Origin: Zygnema circumcarinatum
Lineage: Eukaryota > Streptophyta > Zygnematophyceae > Zygnematales > Zygnemataceae
Direction of reading: 5' to 3'
NCBI GenBank assembly: GCA_037447605.1
Contig: CM074819.1
Span: 2,241,462 to 2,305,461, forward strand
DNA: 64,000 nt
Below the pieces are notes generated by a model that ran no database searches, was not told the DNA's origin, and saw nothing but the letters and a program-made list of their open reading frames with translations. Of this stretch, positions 36,499-49,188 are shown in pieces; the first letter of the stretch is position 1, and the number at the start of each line of letters is the position of its first letter. A program made the position numbers and the translations under genes.

Positions 36499-37956
36499 GG
36501 CGGAAGCCCCCCTCCTTCCTTCTCCCCTCGCTTCCCTCTCTCCCCCTCTGTGACGGGAAGGGCGGCCCATAGCCTTCCTGATCCGTACAGTGTGTACGGA
36601 GATATTCGTACAGCCGATTCTGTTCTGTCGGCCGAACCTATCGTACACCTTCGGTTGAAAAAGTACTGGTTTCGTACGAATATCGAATTCACATACGGAC
36701 GGAAGAGCTGCCATGCTGGAAAGTTAAAGCTGACGTGGCACGCTCTGAAGCCGTCAATTTCGGATTGGGCGGACGGGCGGTAAAGTGAGCGGGCAGAAAA
36801 AAATCCAGTCCGGGCAGGAGGGTCGGAGAAGCCAAGACACTGCATTATCGGACGAAGGCGAATGAGGCAGTGTCACGTGGACGCATCTTGCGTCGGATTG
36901 GCGCGATTGTTTTTTGAGCCTGCCCAAGAAAGTCGTTCCGAAGTGCGTCAGCCATTGGGAGCGCGGCACGTTGGCATTATCCTGATCGCGTGCGCCAGTC
37001 AGCAAACACTAACTGGAACTATGCGCAGGGAGCGGCGTGCCGACCGCGACCCTGAACGGTCGTCAGTGGCCCTTCACGAGTCGGTGGTGATGGTGTTGGT
37101 GTTGTTATTGATGTTGTTGTTGATGCTGTTGTTGAACAACATCAAGACTAACTACCCCTTGTTGATGTTGTTAATGTTGTTCGATTCTTAGTGGTTTGCT
37201 GCTGTAGCTTTGTCAAGGGACTCAAGCGGCTCTAGCCCTCCACAGGTCCAAGGCCTGGTTGTGCAACAACTCACACATGACATGATCCATGTTGTGTGGA
37301 GACTTGGGCCCATCAAGAACAAGAGCTGCTGTTTGGCTGCGAGGACGGCTCCGCCCTCCGCCCCAACAACGAGCCATTCACCGCCGACAGACTCAGAGAC
37401 AGAGGACGAGGGCGAGCAAGCGGAGGGATTGCGCGACGCTAGAACGTTATCAATCAATCTTGTTAAAAGCAAAATTGCACTCACTCCCTAAATTCACAAG
37501 TCGTCCTATCATCACTTCGAGCGTATACCAACAATAATACTACTACTACTGCTGCTGCAGCACTACTCCTCCCTCCCCTGCCATGCCACCAGTCCGACAC
37601 CCCCCGCTCCGGCCCCTCCCCCCCCTAACTTTTGAGGGCACATAGCCTTGTGCAGCATACCCCTTTCCCCTCCCTCCCTTCCTACGCCTGCCTGCCCCAG
37701 ACCCTACCACCCAAACTCTACCGCCAGCTCATTGTGTACAAGAGGAGAGAGCTACGGCAGCTCCGCTTCGGAACTCGAACTGCTCACACAGGCTGTGGGT
37801 TCATTCTGCATTCATTTACATGAGCAGCAGTGGCAAGCAGTGTGATGATGATGATGATGGGCCGACCGACCGTTGCAGCAGCTTGCACCGCCGCATGTCG
37901 CAGCCCCCCCTCGCTAAATAGATGATGATGATGATGATGCCCCTCCTCTCCCCTCT
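36499..37956. promoter_or_regulatory. 5' region of the carbonic anhydrase gene and spacer
   Basis: GTAC-core elements cluster at about 36584-36690 (several GTAC within 110 bp). CACGTGG occurs at about 36875. The rest of the spacer carries trinucleotide GTT/TGT repeats (about 37085-37180), CTACTGCTG repeats (37540-37565) and GATGAT runs (37842-37940). No gene recognised. Confidence 0.5.
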
Positions 37957-40900
37957 CTACTCCGCCATGGCGGCCGCCTCCAGCAGGGTGTTGCAGAACT
38001 TGTCCGTTCTGGCGGAGCGCAGGCCCGAGGGCACGGTCTGGCAGAACTCCTCCGGGGAGGTGCCCTTCACTATGGGCCCCGCCAGCAGCTCCTCCACTGC
38101 GGGGCCGCCCGCGTCCTGCTCCGTCAGGGTTTGGCCCGCCTGTCCCTGACTCATAGCGCCAATCTGCAGGGAAGGGAAAGGGAGGGAAGGGAAGGGAGGG
38201 AGGGAGGGAGGGAGGGAGGGAGGGAGAGAGTAAGGCGAAGGGTTGGAGAACATAACTTATACCTCAAGCAGAGGTGGCGAGAGGGGTGTTAAGGGAGTGA
38301 GGGAAAGAGAGGTAGCAGGTAGTAGTAGTGTGCATGCATACCACATTAGGGTTTCCTGCCCCGCCGGTGGAGAAGAGCGACATGAGCGTGAAGGGCACGG
38401 CCGCAGCGCCGAGCGCCCCGAGGACCAAGTTCTGAAGGAAGGCCGTCTGCGCGTCCGCCTCCCCTGAAACGGCGACGGCGGTCCCCGATGCGGTCATGGA
38501 CTGGGTCATGGAGGTCATCTGCGACTTCATTTGCGTCTCCATCTCCTGCACGCCCCCGCCCTTCTACACACGTACAGGCGCCTGTCAGGACCACTTCTTC
38601 CAACTCCTCGCAGTGCTTTGGAGGGTCCGTGAGGTCTGGACATGCAAGTGTTCAGAGGTCACAAATTCCCATGTCAATGAAGCAGGCGAAGCGTGTGATA
38701 TCACGCATCTAATAAAATGCACTCACCGCAACAAACATGCTCTTCTCGATGTCGTTCCAATGGCGCGGCTTCTTCCCTGCCGCCTGCAGGGCCTGCTCGA
38801 GCTCAGAAGCCAAACGGTCGGCTCTGATCTGTGTGTCCTTCAGCTCTGCTGCCATCTTCACTGCCTCCTTCCTACAAATCGCAGCACATAATCAATCAAT
38901 CAATCAGACAAGCCTAAAACTTTTAAGATTCTCACAAAAGCTAAACATTCAGTTCAGCTGCCTGTCATCTCAAGTTTCTTCCTCTCTTCTTACCTGAGCT
39001 TCTTGGTGGTTTCATCTGCTTCCATTGCGATCTTCAGCACTCCCGAACCGTCTTCGAGCGCCGCCATAAGCTTCCCCTCCCTCTCCTTCACCATCTGCAG
39101 CTCCTCCTCCAACTCCATGGATGACAACTCGAACGCCGCCACCTTCTCGCGATACTTGCTTGCCTGCGCATAAGCGACCTCCTCCTTCCTCTCCAGGGCC
39201 TCCACCTTCTTCTGCAGCAGCTTCACCTGCTCCTGTGCATCCGCCGCCGCCTGCTTCGCCGCCGCTTCCTTCTCCTTCAAACTCTCAATGTGGCGATAGA
39301 AGAAGTGCACTCGCTCGCCTGCACAGCCCCATTCCTCCCCTCCTGCCAACCATCAGTCCCCCACCACAAAGAGACATGCATGGAACTGTCGCAGGCCACG
39401 GAGATCACAGTTATCGCACGCACACGGGAGGGGGGGCACACATACGCACGCACACTCGGACACACTCGCGGGGGCAGATATCTGGCTGAAACCAATATTT
39501 CATTTCTTGGGTGAGATCTGTACATTTATACACCTTCCATATAGGTTACTTCCCCGTCCCTAGAAACCCTATCCCTGCTCCTTAAACGCGAACATATACA
39601 ATAAGGGGGCTCTACCGCAGCAGGCGCGGGGCTGCTACCACCAGAGTCCTCCCTAGAACACTTCCCAACACAGCCTTCGCCATCTGAACCTGCATTTGCC
39701 GAATGGCTGCTGTCCAATAGGGAGCCATCTGCTTCTCAGCTTTACGCTTCAGATCATTCTTAATCTTTGTGAAATTGGGAGCACCTGCAGCCTTTGCAGC
39801 TTCGATGGCTGCCATCTCCTTCACCTCCAGCTTTGCCACCTGACTCGACAGGTTCGTTATCTTCTGATCTGCCTCCGCCGCTGCCTTGTCTGCTGCCGCC
39901 AACTTCTCCCGCAGCTCCGAAACCTGCAGAGTGAAGGTGCGGATGCGTGCATCTGTGGCCACCTTCGACTTCTCCTCCCTCTCCTTCAGCATCTCCATGC
40001 GTCGCTGGAAAAACTGCACCTGCTCCTTGGCGGTAGAGGCCTGCTCGAGGGACTTGGAGGAAATCTTCTTCGCTGCCTCCACCTCTGCACTCATCTCCTT
40101 CACCACTGCCGCAGTGCGTTCCGCAATCTCCCTCTGTGCCTTTCCTACCACCCTAGCTTCGAAGGCCGCCATTCTCTCCTCCGCCTGCTTCGTCGCCTTC
40201 TCCTCCTTCTCCTTCAGCAGCTCTATGCGGCGAAGGAAAAACTGCACCTGGTCTTGTGCATATGTTGCCGCATCCGTGGCCTTGCTCGCCTTCTTCTGAG
40301 CTGCTTCCAGCTCTGCCAGCAGCCGCTGCACCTCCGCAGTCTGCACCTTCCCTCCCTCTCAAAATAAGCATTCCAGATTGCCAAATATCACGAGTGCAAA
40401 TTTTTAACAATAATAGAGATAGGCAGCCTCTCACCTGGTCAGTGCTGGCAGTGCCTGTTGACGCAGCTGCAGTCGCAGTGTTTCCTTGCATCTGCAGCGA
40501 CTGCAGCTGCTTAGAAAGCTGAGCTACCTCCGTCTTCAACAGAGCAACCTGCTCCTTCGCAGAAGCTTCCCTCCGAGCTGTCATTTCAAGCTCCTCTCCG
40601 AGCTTGGACACCTTTGCAAGTGCCTCCTGCGCCAACTCCTTTGTGGCATCCTCCCTCTCCTTCAAAGCAATAACTTGCCTGAAAAATCAGCAAGAAAACG
40701 GAGAAAACTGCTCACTCACAAGCTCTCCGCAACTACACACTCCAACAAGCTGATTCATTGCGGAAAGGTTCGAACCTCTGGAAGAATTCAACTCGCTCTT
40801 TTGCGATTGATGCTGCGGCTGACGCGGCAGTTTCCATGCTGGATAGTTCTGTGATCTTCGATGCCAAAGTTTTCGCATCCGAAGGAGACGTGGATGCACT

Positions 40901-43842
40901 GGTGATCTGCAGTCAACCGCATCATCCAAAAATAAGCAACTTCTCTCCACACAACAAATCCATAAAACGACCACTACAAACATCACAGAAACCCACTCCT
41001 CACATTCTTCAGAAGCTCCTTCACGCGATCATTCGCAGCATCCTTCGCCCTCTGCGCCTCCTTCAAGCTCGCCTCCATGGAACTCAGCTTCGTTGCCACG
41101 AAGTCAGCCTTCGCCTTCGCCCCGTGCAACTCCTTCCTTGCCACTGCCTCTGCGTGACGGAGTTTTTCCACTTGCAGTGCGAGATCCCTTGCTTTAGAAG
41201 TTGCAGATTCCGCCGCTGCTCTCGCCTCCGCTTCCCTCTGTTCGAGCCCTCTCACTCTCTCAGTGGCGGCAGCGAGAGCCTCTCTCGCTTCGGCCGCGGA
41301 CTTAGTCGCAGAGCCTTCTGAGAGTTTCAGAGTCTGCACCTGCCGGGCAAGCCCCTCTTTATCCTTCACCGCTGCATTCATAGCAAGGCGAGCCTCAGCC
41401 TCCTTGTCTTTCAGAGATTGGAGTTGGCGGTTGAAGAATTCGAGCCGGTCCCTTGATGAGTTTGCAGCCTCCATGGCCTTCTCTGCATTCGCCTGTGGTG
41501 ATTGCGGAGGATGATAGTGTGAGGAGGAGAAAGTTTGCAACCTTTGAATGAGTAAGAGGAGCAATCTTCGTAAGTGAAACTACGGTTAAAGGATGCTGTG
41601 AATCACCTTGAATGCGGCTAACTCCTCAAGCGCGCGATTCGCCTCTAGCCTTGTAACCTGTAACAGTCGAAATTAACATCACAGAACCGAACGAGTCGAA
41701 ATTAGGACCTTAAATGTGATCATTTTGAATGTTCGAATGCTTTGCTCTTTCTTTTTACTTTAAGTAGTTCTTTTAGTCCTCACTCACCCTGCTAATGGCC
41801 TCCGTGAGAGTGACATCTGTCGCCACCCCGCGATCGAAGGCTTCCGCCACAAGGAGCTGCTGGGCAGTCTGCACAGTTCAACACAGAAACATATCTCAGT
41901 AACACAGTTCGCTCCTGTGATCAGCAGCAATAGAAAGGGTCCCCCCAAAAAAATGCAGGAAATCTGACCAGCCAATCGTCTGCTGGCGTTCCTGGCTGCT
42001 TCGCTGCAACCCGATGTTGAGCAACTTCATGAGCAAGCGCGGAAACTCTCTTCAGATCTCCGGCAGCCATGCGGGTCTTGGCCTGCATTGTGGACAACAA
42101 GGGAAAAGGGTCAGAAAGACTTTGGGGGATGATTATGGAAGTGCAGATGATGTGTGGATCAATGTGAGGAGGATACAACAGCAACAGGAGTGAAATTCAC
42201 AATCAGAATCGCAATACTGTAGCATGTGAATTGATATCCCACCTCTTCCCACGATTCAAAGTGGGGCTGAGCAGCCTGATTGTTGGCACTGATGATTTCG
42301 ACAGCGTCAGTGAACTCCATCCCCTTCACAAAGGTCAGGTACCTGGAAAAAATAGAAGCACACGTTAGCCGAGATAAGGAAGAGAGAAGAGAGATGGAAA
42401 GGGGCAGAGAGCGAGAGAGGGAGAGAGAGAGAGCGAGAGAGAAGGGGGGGGGGGGCTCACCCTAGAGCCACCAATGGACTGCGGTCCACCCCCGAGGTGC
42501 AGCACACGTGCACTTTATAGCCTAATGCCACGAGCGATGCGACAGCTCTCACAGCCTCCGGCAAAGCAGCAGCCTGTACAAAAAAAATCGCACTTTACAC
42601 GTAAGGAAATGTTATCCATAAAGCTACCAGCAGCAGCAGTTCAATCAGTCTGCCATGATCTATGTGCCAATCTGGCCCAACCGCACCTGGTCCTGGTAGT
42701 CCCCGTCCCTCATGGAGATTCTGACGGCCATCAAACCCTTCTGGCTGGCCCTTTCCCGGAACTTTCCCCAGTCGAGGCCGAGTTTGTCACAGCCGTCTTC
42801 CGTCTGCAGACCATCAAAAGCAATTGATCAGTTTTCACTAACAGGAGTTGTTAAAAAACGGCCTCCAATGATATTCTTAACTATGTTGCAAGTACGCAGA
42901 AGTAGTCAGCGGACGACTGACCTCAAGGAAAAGGAGTGCGGTGGTCTTGGTGTTGGCGAGAAGGACATCGAGATCGCGAGGAGAGCGCGGGCACGGCCCC
43001 ATGGACAGCTCCTCAGAGAGCACGCTCCATGCAGGGGGCACCGCCTGCGAAGTACCTGAACACTCCAAATGCACTCCAATTCAGAGCCTTCCCCCCGTTT
43101 CGCATATCCTTTCTAATATCTAACCACCAAAACTCCTCTTTCTCACTTTCAGCCCCCTCCCTTTCCCTACTGTTCCAGCCTTCACCATCTCCTCTCCCTC
43201 CCTCTCGAATTCCCATTTCGTTAGCTTATCTTTCCGACACTGGCCCCCCAATCAATTTTTCCATTCCAATCCATCAACTAATTTCCCTCACAGATATTCT
43301 TCTCTCTCAGTTTCTCAGCCATTTCTTCCTTTTTAAGTCCTTCTCCCTACCACTTCCCCAACCTGTTCCATTTCCCATTCCCCTTTCCCTCCTCCCTCAT
43401 TCTCTGCTCCCTTTCCCTTTCCTCTCCTCTGCATTGCCCTCCCTTGCTCCTGTGGAAGTCTCCATTGAAATTTCTACAAGTTCCCCTGCCTGTCCCTCTC
43501 CCTCCCCTTCCCCTCCCCCCTCGCACACACTCTCACTCCCCTCCCCCTTCCGAAAGCGGACAGCTGGACCGCACCCGAAGAGCGCCACGTGGCGACCCCC
43601 GTGGACGGCGCCGTGGCAACAGCATTGGTCCTGATTGGCGCGCCTCTGCGGGCGGGCGCCTTCCCCGCGCTCCCGCGCACAAGCAGCGGTCGCTGCCGCC
43701 CGTGGGCGTGTCGCCTGCCTAGCACGGGCAGGCCCTGGATGCTGCTGCTGCTGCAGGAGGAGGAGGAGGAGGGCACACCCTTCGCCGCAGCTGTGCTTTT
43801 CTCCAGAAGCGCTACCGACGAGCTTAGGTTTACTGCCGCCAT
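37957..43842 (-). CDS. plastid-targeted phosphatase-like / long coiled-coil protein
   Basis: Exons: 43842-43575, 43055-42922, 42803-42687, 42573-42461, 42342-42243, 42082-41969, 41868-41788, 41657-41607, 41492-41004, 40906-40776, 40678-40435, 40340-39785, 39318-38994, 38871-38727, 38563-38345, 38163-37957. The long form is about 1097 residues and its phases close. Reading exon 12 through its donor instead reaches a stop at 39612 and gives about 856 residues with another tail. Residues 1-90 are Ser/Ala/Arg-rich, like a plastid transit peptide. Residues 120-245 resemble a laforin/LSF1-type dual-specificity phosphatase, with a CX5R loop CTSGVDRSP (Cys198, Arg204). The remainder is heptad-rich coiled coil in which a unit of the type EQVQFF-RR-E-LKEKEE recurs at least five times. 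The long form ends with a hydrophobic segment (about 997-1020), a probable membrane anchor. Whether the phosphatase is active is unknown. The boundary between exons 1 and 2 is the weakest junction. Confidence 0.75.
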
Positions 43843-44960
43843 GCTCTCTATCTTGATGAGCCGAGAAAAGCAGTACAGAGAGAGAGGGGAGGGAGGAAGA
43901 GAGAGGGGAGGGAGGGAGAGGGAGGGGAGGGAGGGGAGGGAGGGAGAGGGAGGGGAGGGAGGGAGGGAGGGAGGGAAAGAGGGAGGAAGGAGGGGGGCGA
44001 GGGGCCCGTGCGGCAGTGGCAGAGCGAGGAGGGCGCTAAGAGGGCCGGACGCAGCGCAGCCGCACGCAGGGCGGGGCCCTGCACGGGCTCCACGTGGCGC
44101 GGGTGGATAAGGGGCACGCGGCGGACCGCGTTCCGGCGACGCCCGCGACCGCCGGAACGGAACAGAGCATGGAACCGTCCCCCGCGACTACACGCACATA
44201 GCATGGAGTGGGTCCCGACCGTTGCGCGCACGTGCGGGAGCCACGTGGCGCGCCGCCCGCCCCACGTCATGGCCCGGACGGGCCAGGACCGTACTGCGCG
44301 CGCAACGGCGCCGGTCGTGCAGCTCCGTGCGGCGCTGCTCCGTCAGGGACGGGCCTGCGGAACGAACGGGCAGGATCTGTGGCTGGCTCTACGGGCCGTT
44401 GGACAGAGAAAGACCAGGTGAGAAAATAAAAATAAATGGACTGCCGTGGATTCCAAAAATTTGCAAATCATACAAATAGTCCGGTCGCAAATCTCAGCCG
44501 TCCGATGGCGTACCGCGAGCATTGACCAGATGCCGTCGATTCCCCGGCGGAAGGGGGGGAGCAGAGGGATGGATGCGTTCCCAGCCGTCGATCTGCAGCG
44601 GGCCGTCGAACAGTCGTCGGCCGGGCGCGTCGGGACGGCGGAACGGAACGGCCTCCTGCGGGGGCGCCAGCCGTCCGTCCGATGACAGCGCGCGAGCGAG
44701 CGCGTCGTCCCGCGCCGTCGATGACCGCTCGAGGGAGAAAGGGAGGGAGCGGACGGACGGACGGACGGACGCATCGCAGCCGTCCGCTTGCGGCCTCCCT
44801 GACGGCTCGCGCCTTGGCGGGCAGCAACTTCTTCCAGCTCATGACCGCCCGCCGGCCGACACCCGGCCAGGCCATGGCGGAGTCGTCACGAGGACAGCGC
44901 AGAGCGGCGTGGCAGGCGGTCAGCTTCGTCCTTCTTTGATTATTACCGGACGTACGTAAT
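43843..44960 (-). promoter_or_regulatory. 5' region of the coiled-coil protein gene
   Basis: A GGGAG purine tract (43880-43995) precedes GC-rich sequence with G-boxes at 44090-44099 and 44240-44249; another, at 43584-43593, lies at the end of the first coding exon. GTAC elements occur at about 44290, 44508 and 44950. A CGGA tetranucleotide run lies at 44751-44772. Confidence 0.5.
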
Positions 44961-46296
44961 CATGTTTTAACCCTGGTGTTGCGCCGTCGTTACTGGCTGT
45001 ACCCAGCAGCTGAGATAGGAAAAACATGGCGTTGCAGAGAATGGTGTGGCATTGGCGTTGCAGCGTACAATAGCTTGTGAACCAAGATGTTAAGAAGTGC
45101 TTATGTATTTCCCGCAAGTCGCAACAGTTATTCACCGACAGGTGCAGGGACATTGAGTATAGGGGACGTGAGGGGGAGCAGGGTGGGAGAGAAAATGGGG
45201 AAGAGAGTGAGGGAGAAAGGAAGAGAATGGGAAAGGAATGAGGAGAGTTTCGCGTTCCCGGTATTAGGCAGACACTCCAAGTTATTGAGTTAACTAGTTA
45301 CGGAAGAATACACGATTGAGTAAGATTTTCCCCTATTAGAATTTGAAAAAGGATGTCAGCCATTAGTCGCCTTTGAGGGACTTCAGGTTTTTTGTTCCAA
45401 CTCGTTAGTCAATCTTCCCAAAACTGAAGTCTATACTCTCTGCCCCCCCAATTCAGTATCCTCGTTCCGCACCTGTGGTTAACCGTTACAAATGCAAGAT
45501 AGAGGTTTACCTTCACATTTAAATTAATAAGAACTGCGCAGTCTCGACAAAGGAGGTTCTCCAGAGTTGGTGCAACAAACAGACATAATTAACCCACACC
45601 GCCTTAAACATGACTTCCAGATGTCTTTGCAAATTACTTTCACGCTTTTTCGCCTCGGCATCACGTGAGGAAGCCAGTGCCAAATTCACTAACTGCAACA
45701 ATCTAAGAACGAGCGTTCCAGCCTCAATCGCCAAAAGCTCGTTAGGACCAGAAGGCCTCCGGTTGGTTAAAAATGTGCTCATTCAAAAGATTGAAACAAA
45801 GATTTTCAACTCCGACAACATGGCTATCTCAAACACCATCACTCTATCAATGAACTATATCAAAGATGATTCAGTAATCGATGACCTGGCTGCTACTCCG
45901 TCACATGCGCTACTCTTTTAGAATCGCGTATCAGAAAATTAAATTGCGATTAAGCTTTCTCAAAAGACAGTACAAAGTGTTAAGAACTTATGTACTAATT
46001 AACTCTCCTAGCATGCACTCGGCGTGCTCTGGCCTATCTCACTGACCCCGCACGCCCTATTCTACATGTACTTACAGCCCACATAGGAAAAGTCCGCAAT
46101 GTGAGAAACTGGCTATGCAAGTGTTCGAGTCAGACCATTCCGAGCAGTAGCCCCTCGTGTGTGCCGTACAATGAATGCTGGGCCTGCTTGTCCCCACTCC
46201 GTGCCTTCCCTCTAGACAATGTAACCATTAAACTGCAACCTCTGCGCTTTTGCACTTCAAATCTCACCTTTTTAAAGTCCCAACCCATCACATATT
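44961..46296. other. gap, no gene recognised
   Basis: AT-richer than its surroundings. Both strands carry overlapping frames of about 90-100 codons at 45519-45921, but neither matches a family I know and no splice-linked partner is visible. It is probably the 3' flank of the bestrophin-like gene plus spacer. Confidence 0.45.
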
Positions 46297-46625
46297 TTAG
46301 GTTTTGCTCCACCGTGGGGCTTCAGTCACAATGGCGGTGCCGTTTTGCGATGAGATAAAGGGAACAGCAGTTTTCGAGGCTCCATTGCTCGACTCAGCGG
46401 CTATCTCCTCCACCACCACCACCTCCTCCCCCTCGTTGGGGACCACGCGGGCCTTAATGCCCTCATGCACGTTCAGCAGCTCCTGCAGCCGCACACGTCA
46501 CAACCGCATAAGACAACATCATTCATACCCAGCTACATAAAGGAACGGGCAACTCCTGAGAAAGAAGTTTATCCAGAACACAAGTTCCTACTATACCGCC
46601 TCCCTCCCCCCTCTCTCTCTCTCTC

Positions 46626-46685
<60 letters not shown>

Positions 46686-46829
46686 CCACTCTCTCCAAAT
46701 CTCTCTCTCCAAATCTCCCTCTCCGATATCTCTCTCTCCAATATCTCTCTCTCCAATATCTCTCTCTCCAATATCTCTCTCTCCAATATCTCTCTCTCCA
46801 ATATCTCTCTCTCCAATATCTATCTCTCC

Positions 46830-46878
<49 letters not shown>

Positions 46879-49188
46879 GTCTCTGTCTCTCTCACCTGTG
46901 CGTTGGTACGAGCGGAGGTCGAAATGACGCTGAGAGCGAGGATGGAGAAGGGCTCCTCGATGAGCACTCCGACTTCCTCGACGCAGAAGAGCACCGCCGT
47001 GATGATGGCGGTTATGGGCACAGTGAGCCATCCGCAGGAGTCCCACAGGGCGAGCGGCAGGAAGAGGTGCCACAGCACGAGGAACCGGGAGGTCAGCCGC
47101 GTGTACGACAGGGGGATGGGGGTCTTGAAGATGCGCTCACTGCCTCCAATGTCATCGGCAAAAGTTTGCAGATTGTTGTCCTGCACAAGGTAAAAGGCTA
47201 AATTCAGCACCACCAAAAGAAAAAGACTCAGGTACTCAATTTATTATAATCAATATAAAGCGTTAACGTTAGGGGCATTCAAGGAGAGGCACTGCGCGCA
47301 CCATGGACAGCTTCTGCACGGAGTCGAAGGTGCAACGGCCGATGAGCTCGGAGCACATCTGAAGGATGTAATTAGGGCGGTGGGTGGTCGAAACGCACGC
47401 CTTGATCTCCTCCTCCGTGAGAGAGGTCAGCGTCTGCGGGCCCGCATTTCAAACTGCTTAGCTTCCCAAACAGAGGCTCCGATCCACCACAGCAGACAGA
47501 GAGCTGTTTTAGAAATTTAACCGGCGGCAGATACATTTCCAGTTTTCATAATCCCAGAAGAGCGCTGACCTTCAAATCGTACTCCAAGTCGCCCTCCTGC
47601 ACCATGTGGTGCTTGTAGGTGATGGAGAAGGCCTGCAGGTGGCGGATGAACTGCAGCATCTTGGGGCGCTCGTTCTCATACTCCCCGCGCGCCATGTAAG
47701 TTAGAGCTTGGCGGGTGATATCACGCGTTCTGTTCAACATCAGTCCCCACATTTTGCGGGCCTGCAAACACATTCACCATTTGGAAAAAAAGTCAGGCAA
47801 TTAGCATAATATTACAAACAAGAGAAATCGCAAATTTCAAGCAGGAAACAGTGTCTCGAGATACACAAGGGTGCAGTAATCACCTCATCGAAACGTCCGT
47901 AGCTCGCGTTAGTCCGGAAGACTAGGAGGAAAGAGAGGGCCGGCGAGGTGAGGGAGAAGGGCAGTGCGTTGACGTGCAGGAGTGGGAGCACCACCGGCAG
48001 GCTCGCCTGCATTATGAGAGTGTTGATGGAGCACACGGAGAGGGCGATGCCGGTCATGGCCACCACCGGGGGGACAAGGGACCCGATCACGCGCGAGCTC
48101 ACAATGGACTGGATGTGACGGACATAGCGACCGCTGCTCTTGTGCTTCTGCAGAAACAAAAAAGGAGAGACCTCACTGTGAAATCGGAAGAAAGAAAATA
48201 AAATTCGGCTCAGATGTACTTTTTCAACTGCATGATAGTGGACTGAATCAACAATTGCAGTCAAGACAACCTCCTATGGCGAATTTTGTTTCCACGGTCA
48301 ATTCAAAAAAATTCAAACGCTTCACTTGTGCTGTACTGATGCAATTGCACTGTACAAACACTCTACATTGCACTGGCGAAGGACGAAGAATTGCATCGAA
48401 TTGGCATATACAAAGCATCGACCGAAACAAACGGTTCCAGCGAAAAAAAAAAAAACAATCTGTCGACGACATTGGAGCGTTCGCCACGAAAAGCAAAGGC
48501 GATCTTGATAATCTTACAGAACCAGAAGAAAACAGACAATAAAGGCGACGACATTGCAGGCCTTGGACCCATAGACAACCCTCATTCAAAGACTTTGAAA
48601 GACCCCGCACACCCAAGTGAGCGCAAAATTCACCCCCCTTCAAGATCGCCAATCAAAACGTAAATTTACCCTAAAATTCAAGAAGGGATCCACACGCACC
48701 TTCCAATCGTCGAAGGTGAAGACGCTGCGGCGGTACGGCATGCCCTCGAACTTGGCGCGGTCGACCTCCGCAATGTCGAGCAGAGCGGTGGTCAGCGGCG
48801 ACTTCCCCCCCTCTGCGCGCACACGCGCGCGCCGACCCCCTGCGCCGGTGAGGGGCCGCCGGGACAGCTGGTGGCTCTTCCCCAGGCTCTGCCACATGCC
48901 TGACTCCGACCATCCATGGCTACCGGCGTGCGAGCAGAGGCCGGAGCAGCCGCATGCCTTCTTCAGACAGGCACCGCACTTGCAAGAGGCGGCGTGGCGG
49001 ACAGAGGGCTTGCACACTGCGCATTTGCAGGACGCGCCATGGCGGGCAACAGTCCCCACTGCGGAGAGCTGCGCCGCGAGGCTGCCCGCGCATCCGCGAC
49101 AGCGGCATGACGAGGAGTGAGAAGACACTTTCCCCGAAACATACAGCTTCATGGAGGTCGCCCCCATCGGACTCAGTGCGGTAGCCAT
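46297..49188 (-). CDS. plastid bestrophin-like anion channel
   Basis: Six exons, 49188-48700, 48147-47884, 47761-47570, 47433-47302, 47180-46896 and 46482-46297, encode 515 residues in closed phase. Bestrophin-family landmarks are the membrane segment after VVAMTGIALSV, then FRTNASYGRFDEARKMWG, RPNYILQMCSELI and IPLSYTRLTSRFLVLWHLFLP, followed by FCVEEVGVLIEEPF. The family forms pentameric anion channels. Plant VCCN1 is a thylakoid chloride channel, and Chlamydomonas BST1-3 are thylakoid proteins thought to carry bicarbonate into the lumen; which ion this one carries cannot be read from sequence. The first exon is unusual: residues 20-85 contain three copies of a CxCxxC unit, the first weaker, with consensus H-x-A-S-C-K-C-x-x-C. 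A normal transit peptide would have few cysteines. The last exon encodes an acidic valine-rich tail (VVVVEE). Confidence 0.93.
46608..46870. repeat. CT microsatellite and 15-bp tandem repeat in the last bestrophin-like intron
   Basis: A pure CT tract (46610-46680) followed by about nine copies of CTCTCTCCAATATCT and close variants up to 46830, then more CT and a short TA run. The whole array lies inside the intron between 46483 and 46895. Confidence 0.95.

Noticed and set aside
37957-39350. Separate small coiled-coil gene
   Set aside because: Its first exon begins in phase 1 behind a splice acceptor, with no promoter or start in the 260 bp before the preceding stop. The phase fits a donor inside exon 12 of the upstream gene, so it is treated as an alternative 3' end.
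45610-45921. Plus-strand frame with a chaperonin-like phrase (KSSLGPEGL)
   Set aside because: Only nine residues resemble the CCT/TCP-1 motif. The rest does not align, and no splice-linked exons were found.
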